Shown: positions 57,097-64,000 of the stretch, in pieces
Layout: the number at the start of each line of letters is the position of its first letter
How positions within the stretch are numbered: position 1 is the stretch's first letter
From: Irpex lacteus
Lineage: Eukaryota > Basidiomycota > Agaricomycetes > Polyporales > Irpicaceae
Assembly: GCA_001986395.2 (NCBI GenBank)
Contig: MQVO02000011.1
Span: 806,001 to 870,000 of the forward strand
Reading direction: 5' to 3'
Length of the DNA stretch: 64,000 nt
Notes under the pieces: generated by a model
What the model saw: the letters and a program-made list of their open reading frames with translations, nothing else
Databases searched by the model: none
What the model was told of the DNA's origin: nothing
Position numbers and translations under genes: made by a program

Positions 57097-58736
57097 TCAT
57101 CCAGTCCTATTCCTTCTCTTCAACACCCGTACCAGAATCTCATAACGGCCGTGCCTGTAACAGAAACGGTTACAGCTCAGCTATGCTCGCAATCTAAGAT
57201 CCTGTAGTATGGCGAGTGCTCACCGACATAATAATTCCAGAGGCGGCAACCCTTCGTCCATTTCCATAATAGCAGCTTGGTAGTTAAACTCTACAAACCC
57301 CTCATCATGGATAGTCTCTCTCGCTTTGCCTTTACCCTTCGCGTCTCGTGCCGCTTGTGCAGGTGATCTATCTAGAGATGAGCCTGAGCTTGTAGCGAAA
57401 CTAACGTCCCCAAGGTAAGAAATTCGCAGGTGGACGTTAAGAGCTGATGTTAGAGCGTGTATCATAGCGTGATCTGCGTATTACAAGCAGGTAGATATCA
57501 GTGCGTTATACGAAGTTGTGCTAATGCGGTAATGTTGTTGTATTCGACGCACCTGTTTCGGTCCCGTTGAAGTCAATCTTGGAGCACAAAGTCACAAGGT
57601 CCAGGTAATCTTGCTCTTCCGAGCCAAGCAAATACTTCGCATACCACTGCTCGGGGTTGCTGATAACATGGACAGCAGTGATCAACCGTAGAGCGGAGAC
57701 GAGGTCATTCGACTCTGAGTGTTCCATTCACAGGTCAACTTTCGAGGAAATAGAGTAGTACGCAGCAAAACACATGGCTTACGGTGTGGGTCACTGAACA
57801 CAACAAGGAGATCCCGATGGGTAAGAGACGAGCCCTTTGAGTCCCCTGCTATCCATTTGACAAGATCCACAAGGGGTGTTATGGAGTCTTGTAGTATGTC
57901 CGACTGGCCATACCCATACGCGACGACTAAGTCTTTGAGAGCATCCAGATTCGATATAGCCTGCATTACAGCGATTTCACGAATATTCGAGTCGGTAATG
58001 TTGACGAGATGTTCTAGGTAGACGAAGGCGAACGCTAACGACGGTCATTCGCGACAAAATCAGCAGCCATTTAGAGACAAGGGGTGAAGATCCATGGCAT
58101 ACGTACATACGCAAAACGTGTCATCTAAATCGGTCAGAATAAGTTAGCATTGTCGCGAAGAAAGATAGAGTGAACGCTACTGCAACGGCTGGCAGAGTAC
58201 TCACTATCTTCTATAGCACCGATGCTCAGGCTTCTGGCTCCGACATAACCATTCTCGACCAGCCAGCTTAACTGTCGTACTGATGTGTATTCTCCCATAT
58301 TATTATATCGTTCACGAAGTTCTGCCAGTGGCGTAACTCTTTCTAAGGACACTCCAAGGTTCGACTTGTCTTCTGGCTCGAGTTCAAGTGGCGGTAGAGC
58401 CAAAGTACCTATCGAATCGTCAAAACAGATGGAGATGAATACTGACATGTGATGACATAGAATGCATTCATGAAAACGGACCTGGGTTTTCGAGCAGACT
58501 TTCACTGTCGAAGGTTCTCAACAGTGGCGATTGCGGTACGCGGTCATCATAATCATGAGGTACTTCATCCGTTGACGTGTCAGGAAGACGATAGTAGTCA
58601 TCACCTTCAACGTCTGGCAGTTCGGAGAATTTCTTAGGGCCTGGGAGTGAAAGTTTATCGTAAGTCGACCGTCGTGTGGCGTACGATGTTCTAAGACGGA
58701 AACGTACGTCCTGGAGGTGGATCCATCTGCTTCGTA
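57097..58736 (-). CDS. Otubain-like (peptidase C65) protein, predicted catalytically inactive
   Basis: Otubains are deubiquitinating cysteine proteases with a DG(D/N)CFYR nucleophile motif and a GHYDIL histidine motif. ATG 58734-58736 gives MDPPPG joined to PKKFSELPDVEGDDYYR. The exon near 58400-58200 gives LRERYNNMGEYTSVRQLSWL and VENGYVGARSLSIGAIED, matching the otubain N-terminal region. An 18-nt exon (58107-58124) joins to give DNDTFCVSFAFVYLE, which aligns without gaps to the usual DGDCFYRSxAFxYxE; the nucleophile Cys is Thr. Later parts (LVSALRLITAVHVISNPEQW, AMIHALTSALNVHLRISYLG) fit otubains. The last exon gives LLCRHGRYEILV where active enzymes have YRPGHYDILY, so the His is Arg. The stop is at 57097-57099. 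The family call rests on these motifs and is fairly, not fully, certain. Confidence 0.68.
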
Positions 58737-59219
58737 TGTGCGTGACAGTCTGCAACTCGCTGTGTTCAATACTGTTCTTATAATGGCTGAAGGTAGAGGA
58801 GGAGGATATCAGTGGCAGTGGCAGTGGCGTCCACAACAATATAGGTCAGTAGTGGTATTAGCAACGTGCTTGTTCTCGCACCTTGGGGCAGTATAGCCAC
58901 CGAAGGGCTACAAGACATATGAGTAGAAGCACATTCTGTTTCCTGAGTGACGCAGTTTATGTGCGTCAACATCAAACACGTTGAAGTAGTTGATAAGGGG
59001 TATATCGTACGTACAATCAAGTTATCCATGCTGAGGGATGTCGAAGTTCAGGACAGTGCAAGAGGCGCTCGAGCCACGCTTTGCATATGTTCTCAAAGAA
59101 CTTGAACATTTAAACCTATTCACTGTAATTTGAGCACTATCGATATCAGGCCTGTAGAATCTGAATACAAGAAATCTTTGTATTGGGATATAAAAAACAT
59201 GTCAACAATTGTCCCATTA
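58737..59219. other. Promoter side of the otubain-like gene and tRNA 3' flank
   Basis: No further gene is supported. On the minus strand a T6 run (plus-strand A6 at 59192-59197) lies 23 nt after the tRNA and fits an RNA polymerase III terminator. Confidence 0.6.
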
Positions 59220-59312
59220 CGACACCAGCAGGATTTGAACCTGCGCCCTCAAAGAGGAGTTGATAATCGACCAGATTCGAATCAACCGCCGTAACCACTT
59301 GGCTATAGTGCC
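59220..59312 (-). tRNA. tRNA-Ser (anticodon CGA), with a short intron
   Basis: The minus strand starts GGCACTA and its 3' side TGGTGTC pairs with it over seven positions (two wobbles); the discriminator is G, as in eukaryotic tRNA-Ser. D-arm GCC...GGC with an A box (TAGCCAAGTGG). Anticodon stem GTTGA/TCAAC with the loop TT-CGA-A, then an 11-nt intron one base 3' of the anticodon (near 59275-59265). A CCTC/GAGG variable arm shows class II structure. T arm GCAGG-TTCAAAT-CCTGC holds the B box. Anticodon CGA (59277-59279) reads UCG codons; tRNA-Ser(CGA) genes commonly carry introns in fungi. Confidence 0.92.
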
Positions 59313-59336
59313 TTGACAGACCTCTTCCTTAGCTAG

Positions 59337-60551
59337 TTACACAACTAAGCAAGACAGAATGTTCTTGACCCTGTTGAAAACCACTGCCTGTGTGTCTGCG
59401 TCCACATCCGTCTTCGTTACAGCGTTGATGACGCTGACGGAAACATGACATCCAGCAGCGTCGATAACATCTGCTTCTGCAGGTAAATGATCTGAACCAC
59501 ATGTGGTCACGTCTGTTGCGCTGGAGTCTGCCAGATTCCTCGCAAAGACAAACTCGAATTCATCGGGGTCGGTGCAATTCTCGATCTCTGACGTATTGAC
59601 GTTGATAGTAGTGTTCGCAGGAACGATGACGCCCGAGCCCCCATTGAGGAGCGCATTCACGAATTTCACTGTGAGTTGGGAATTGACGAGGGCAGCGATG
59701 CTTTGTAGGGAGGTGGGGGTCAACTGGAGGGTAGTGTAGGAGACCTGAGCGTTTGATTGGCCAGAGAAGGCCACGGAGGGGATTCCCTCCTTGGCAGCCT
59801 CACATGCGGCTCCTCTGAGAGATCATAGTGACTCGTGAGCTATGATCAGTATAAGGTGAACTTGCACGCTGGCTTACACGGTGCCGGAATTTAACACCAC
59901 TGTCCCCAGGTTATCTATCGTCGCGTCATTAATATACGTGCTATGTTGTCAAAGAGAGCGCATAGTACTCACTTCCGACGTTCGGCCCTGCGACCACAAA
60001 CTGAGGGGCGCCGCCAAAGAACTTGGGAGCCAATGTTTGAATGCCGAACCTCACGGAATCGACACTGGATAGTGCATTAGAGAACAGCAGCGGACAACAT
60101 AACATGATACTCTACCACTCACGGGAATGAGTTAACCCAGTTCAAGCGGGCTACGAGAGCAACGAATAAGTACTATCCTCACACCCACGTCCAAAGAAAA
60201 TTACTTACGATCACTTATATTGAAGCCTTCTGCAGGGGATCCAGTCGGACAGGTGTTAAACTCGCAAGGCTGCGTCAGAGGACCGGGTGGGGCACTCCTT
60301 GAACCTGTCCCCGACTCATTCTGAGTTGGCGCAGAGAGAACGACCTAACACGCAAACGTGATATCAGTCTACGTAGTAATTGACGGGAGGTGTTAGGAGC
60401 TCACATTGTAGCCAGCAGCCTTTAGCGCATCATTTTGTGCCCGTATCTGAGCCACCGCCCAGCCATCGTCGTTGGTAAGAATAATGTTCTTCACTTGGGA
60501 CTGAACTCCGAGAATTAAAAAAGCAAGACTAATGAAGCCGATGGTGAGCAT
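59337..60551 (-). CDS. SurE-like 5'/3'-nucleotidase, predicted secreted, copy 2
   Basis: ATG 60549-60551 begins a signal-like sequence MLTIGFISLAFLILGVQSQ followed by KNIILTNDDGWAVAQIRAQN, matching SurE-like copy 1. The next exons give VLSAPTQNESGTGSRSAPPG and, after introns, FGGAPQFVVAGPNVG joined to NNLGTVVLNSGTVG. The C-terminal exon starts GAACEAAKEGIPSVAFSGQ, contains NTTINVNTSEIENCTDPDEF and ends CLVV at 59337-59339. The DDG metal site, the serine after SAP and the GPN asparagine are present, so the enzyme should be active. It differs from copy 1 in having INVNTSEI where copy 1 has VNVNYPPI. The stop codon lies only 24 bp before the tRNA-Ser gene on the same strand. Confidence 0.88.
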
Positions 60552-61037
60552 GCTGGTATAATCGTCAGAAGATTGGTGAGCAGAGGTTTGTAGCATAATC
60601 GCCATCCATGCTGCAGCTTTATACCGACGAGATGCGCACGTTCGCAAGTCCACGGTGGCGGCTGACTGCAAAAGAAGCACTGATGAGATATATGAAGTAG
60701 GCGATAATCGACGTATCTGTCGTGGATATATTAGTGAGGACAACACTTTGGACAAGTAAGGAAGCGAAGCATGTCGCCATGTGCCATGGACCAGCGGCAC
60801 ATGGAACGTAGCTCGTCTCCGCAAGCGTGTCCTACTCGAAGCAGTCAAATCGTTAGTCAAGAAGTCGCACTCCATCGCCGAGAATGTATAGACCTACCTC
60901 GAAATGGCACACTGGTGCGCATGACTGAGCGCGTGAGAGCAACGCTGAATGCGGGGAAGATGGGCGATTCAATTCTCATTGTAGCGGACGAAATCACAAT
61001 CCCCAATATATGGTGAGGGTGGTCATTTTGAACCTGA
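60552..61037. other. Intergenic region between SurE-like gene 2 and PUS3
   Basis: Tandem minus-strand genes. No gene is supported; the frames here overlap promoter sequence for the SurE-like gene. Confidence 0.5.
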
Positions 61038-62877
61038 TCATGATGTACTCGCTCTCTCCACAACTGCAACGCTCTTCTTGACCTTACTACCCTTCCCATT
61101 CTTCCACCTCTCCCACATAACCTCAACCTCATCCAGCCTCTTCCTATCCAAAAGCTTCACATAGCCTTTATTACCCGCATACCTCGTGTTCCTATGTGTA
61201 CCGCCCCCGAGCGGAATACCGAGCACAGTACCATTCGGAACGGCCGGCAGAGGCTCGTTAGGTTTCGAAGAGGGGAACGGTAATAGCTCTTTGGGAGGCC
61301 GGTGATAGCGCGATGCGGCTTTGAGGAAGTGATCGTGCAATGCAGAGTGCACCCTGGAACGTTCGTGTATTGAGCGTAGTTCGGCGTAGAGGCCGTTCAC
61401 GTTGGTTGGCTTCTCTTCGGCAGGGGTGGATACGCCACTTGACGTGGTATGAGAATCGAGATAACCGACCCACATCACGTCTTCCTTGTCGTACTTGCAG
61501 TCCCATAGAACAAGTGGGAGGGCGTCAGCCATTTGGTACGTAGGCTTGGCCAAGACAATAGGTGGTACTGGCTCGTCGGACCTGTATAACTGTCAGTTGT
61601 GCACAAAAGGCAGAAGCGAGATAAAAAGCTTACTTATATGGAGGATTTGGGTTGGATGCATCTACATTCAGCAGAGCAGTAATAATCGAGGGGTGCTCCA
61701 GGCCTGTTCCTATCAGGAACAACACCGCCATTATGTGTCGAACCTGGTTGTAGAGGAACGCAGTACCGACAAGATCGAACACGTACAGCTCTCCCTGATC
61801 GTCATCTCGTCGCTCACACGCAGGTTGAGCGTCGTGCGTCGCAGGATGTACCGGATGAATCTCTGCGCTTCTGACGATCCGTCTGAAACTCCACCGATCC
61901 TCCCCTTCTGCATCCAGCCGAAACTTGGCAGGATCGACCTTGCAAAGGTTGCGCCAGTCGTGCTCCCCTACTAGCCGTCTTGCACCTTCTCGCATGGCCT
62001 CGATGTTGAGGCCGCGAGAGACGAAGAAGTATTTGTAGTGGCGGCCTCGGCAGTTGAAACGTGCAGAAAAGTCGGGATGTACTGGTGACCAGGAGAGTAC
62101 GCGTAATGTGGAGGGAAGGACACCGTTCAGAAGACTCACATAGTCGAACTCTGAGTGATTTTGAGTTGACGACGAGCCAGCCTGTGAGGGGTCGGGCAGA
62201 GTGTTGTTTGTCGGGGCTTCGTCCCATCCACTCATCGCCGCCAGACTTTCGTCCAAGTCTGGTTCAAGCGCAGTTTCCGGCACAGCGTCCTCTTGTTCGA
62301 CAGGCGGCGATGCATCTAAAGATGTCTCTGCCGATATAGCTGGTGCTCTCTGAGGATGACCCCCTTCTTTGCTCCTGATCCAGAAACTCACCACCTGCCC
62401 GGCGGCACTGACCCCTCGATCCGTCCTTCCACATTTCTCCCAGCCATGACTGTCGAAGTCGCCCTCAGGATCGACCAGGCGGGTTCTAACCAGTGCCTCC
62501 CACAAAGTCTCCTCTACTGTTGGTAGTGGTGTTACATCCTTTTGGTACTCCAGGCCATTATAGTATGTCCCATCATATGTGAACTTCAGAGCGATCTTGC
62601 GTGTCGGATGGTCGGCGAACTTGAACACTTTTTGCGTTCGCGATGACCCTTCCGCCAACGACGGGATATCTCCAAGAGTGTCGCGTTGAGCTGGCGGGAG
62701 ACCACGTCTCGCGTTCTTGAGCGTGTTCTCCAGCTTCAACAGATGTGCGACAAGCCGCTCCTTGGACCAGTCTTCGTACTTGTGACTCATTTTGCTTGAC
62801 TTGCGGCTGAGAGAGGCGACAGTTCGAGTGAGGGGCCTAAATGCGTTGGAGGTTCTACGAGCGAAGGTGATCAGCAT
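61038..62877 (-). CDS. PUS3: tRNA pseudouridine synthase Pus3/Deg1
   Basis: It converts uridine 38/39 in tRNA anticodon stems to pseudouridine. The TruA-family catalytic motif CGRTDRGVSA carries the catalytic Asp. It is preceded by ALKFTYDGTYYNGLEYQKD, which is typical of Pus3, and followed by GRHYKYFF, ARRLVGEHDWRNLCKVDPAK and GTAFLYNQVRHIMAVLFLIG. One intron (about 61633-61582) joins NPPYK to SDEPVPPIVLAKPTYQMADA. The protein ends ERASTS at 61038. Two in-frame ATGs are plausible: 62875-62877, giving a basic presequence (MLITFARRTSNAFRPL), and 62788-62790, giving MSHKYEDWSKERLVAHLLKL, the usual Pus3 start. The longer form could be mitochondrial and the shorter cytosolic or nuclear. Confidence 0.93.
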
Positions 62878-63375
62878 GCAAGATCGCTGCCACGACTCGA
62901 TGCTCCTACATGGACGAGACAAGTTAGTATCCTGGTGGCTTTAGCAGGAAAATGGGCGAGTATACCATTCGGATCTGCCCTACTGATGTCATGCTCATAT
63001 ACGTACTCGTTTGTGGAACCTCAGAGCACTCGAATCTGCAAGTTTGCGAGCTTTAAGATATCGTAGAATAGAGGTGCTGTATTTGTGTGACGGGAAAAGA
63101 GGTCGTGCGCAATAAAACAGATTTCTATGATTATTTTCCGTACTCCGCATTATATTCTAATCTCCGACATAGTAAATAATCTTCAAATTACAACTCCGTC
63201 AATAGTTTATCTCTCTTCTGACGCCCATCTAATATGAGCACTTGACTCGAGCTGCAATCGATTGGGATGAAAATCACAGCTGTAATCCGACATTAAAACC
63301 ATTCTACGCCTCTTCACAAACCGCTTTGCTCTCCCAAGGAGCTGTACTATAATATTCCATCGTCCACTAGCTACG
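62878..63375. promoter_or_regulatory. Divergent promoter region between PUS3 and the leucyl-tRNA synthetase gene
   Basis: About 500 bp between divergent translation genes. No gene is supported. The middle (about 63100-63200) is AT-rich. Confidence 0.5.
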
Positions 63376-64000
63376 ATGACCACAACAGGTCCCATAGAGC
63401 TAGCACAGGTATGTCATCCGTGGCGGCGCTGAAAAGACATACTAATGGACAATATCTTTCGTCTTTCGTAGACTGCTAAGCGGGACTCTCTCCAAGAGCT
63501 CGAGAGAAAGTACCAAGCTCGCTGGGAGGCTGAGCGTATCTTCGAGGTCGAAGCACCCACCATCGAAGAGACCAAAGGTCTCACTCCTACACAAATTCAA
63601 GAAAAGTATCCAAAATGGTTTGGAAACACTCCCTTCCCGTACATGAACGGTTCTCTTCACTTGGGACACGCCTTTACGATTTCCAAGATCGAGTTCGCGT
63701 CAGGGTTCCAGAGGATGTTGGGAAAGAGGGTGCTGTTCCCTTACGGATTCCATGTGACGGGTATGCCCATCAAGGTGCGGTCGTGTGCCATCCAGTTGTC
63801 TCGAGATACTTACAGCTCGATAGGCCGCGGCAGACAAAATCGTTCGCGAAATTGAGCTATTCGGCGAAGACTTCTCCGGTTTCAGCTCGCAGGAGGAAGC
63901 CGCAAACCCACACCCCCATCCCGCACCTACAGCCACAGAGGACGACCCTGATCGTGCAGCCACCCAAGGTGCACCTGCACCTGCTACCGATAGCACCCCA
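63376..64000 (+). CDS. Cytosolic leucyl-tRNA synthetase, 5' part
   Basis: A class I aminoacyl-tRNA synthetase that charges tRNA-Leu. Exon 1 (63376-63408) encodes MTTTGPIELAQ. Exon 2 (63472-63774) encodes TAKRDSLQELERKYQARWEA and contains the HIGH-type motif in PYMNGSLHLGHAFTISKIEF, followed by LFPYGFHVTGMPIK. Exon 3 starts at 63824 with AAADKIVREIELFGEDF and runs off the window. The GYFGNTPFPYMNG-like context and the AAADKI segment match the eukaryotic/archaeal-type cytosolic enzyme (yeast Cdc60), not the mitochondrial one. The editing domain and KMSKS motif lie outside the window. A proline-, alanine- and histidine-rich insert appears near 63900-63990. Confidence 0.95.

Overview
This is intron-rich eukaryotic nuclear DNA, almost certainly from a basidiomycete of the Agaricomycetes type. 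Introns are mostly 50-65 nt with GT..AG ends, genes are tightly packed, and the housekeeping set is fungal: NUP192, NOC2, an ERCC6L2-like SNF2 ATPase, NHP6, a KES1/OSH4-like sterol carrier, PUS3/DEG1, cytosolic leucyl-tRNA synthetase and an intron-containing tRNA-Ser(CGA).

Layout. 1-19 kb is ordinary gene-dense sequence: a partial unknown gene (-), NUP192 (-), NOC2 (+) and ERCC6L2-like (-). 19.6-56.7 kb is an accessory region built by duplication. It holds five paralogous FAD-dependent monooxygenases of the salicylate-hydroxylase type (three +, two -), one secreted SurE-like phosphatase, and an embedded housekeeping pair (NHP6 and the oxysterol-binding protein). It also holds many copies of apparently non-coding, promoter-bearing repeats in inverted arrangement. 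57-64 kb returns to ordinary genes: an otubain-like protein that appears catalytically dead, tRNA-Ser, a second SurE-like gene, PUS3, and the 5' part of leucyl-tRNA synthetase.

The repeats fall into two families. The first (called A when short, about 0.63 kb, and B when long, 1.3-1.8 kb) starts near CAGAC, carries a strong TATA box, and ends exactly in a 69-nt segment that can fold around a terminal stem GAGCGCG/CGCGCTC. I count 11 copies of this segment. One has a paired change (GAGTGCG/CGCACTC) that keeps the stem. In B elements the unit carrying this segment is tandemly repeated 2-3 times, and the last unit has an extra 20-bp-stem hairpin. The second family (C, about 2 kb, two copies) has its own TATA-like box and four diverged exon-like tandem units. 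A elements lie just 3' of three of the five monooxygenase genes and point back at them, so they could make antisense RNA.

Large duplications: 26.97-31.3 kb is an inverted copy of 40.16-43.86 kb; 42.6-45.8 kb is an inverted copy of 53.0-56.7 kb; 36.8-39.85 kb is a direct copy of 46.27-49.3 kb. All homology statements come from reading by eye; no alignment or search was run.
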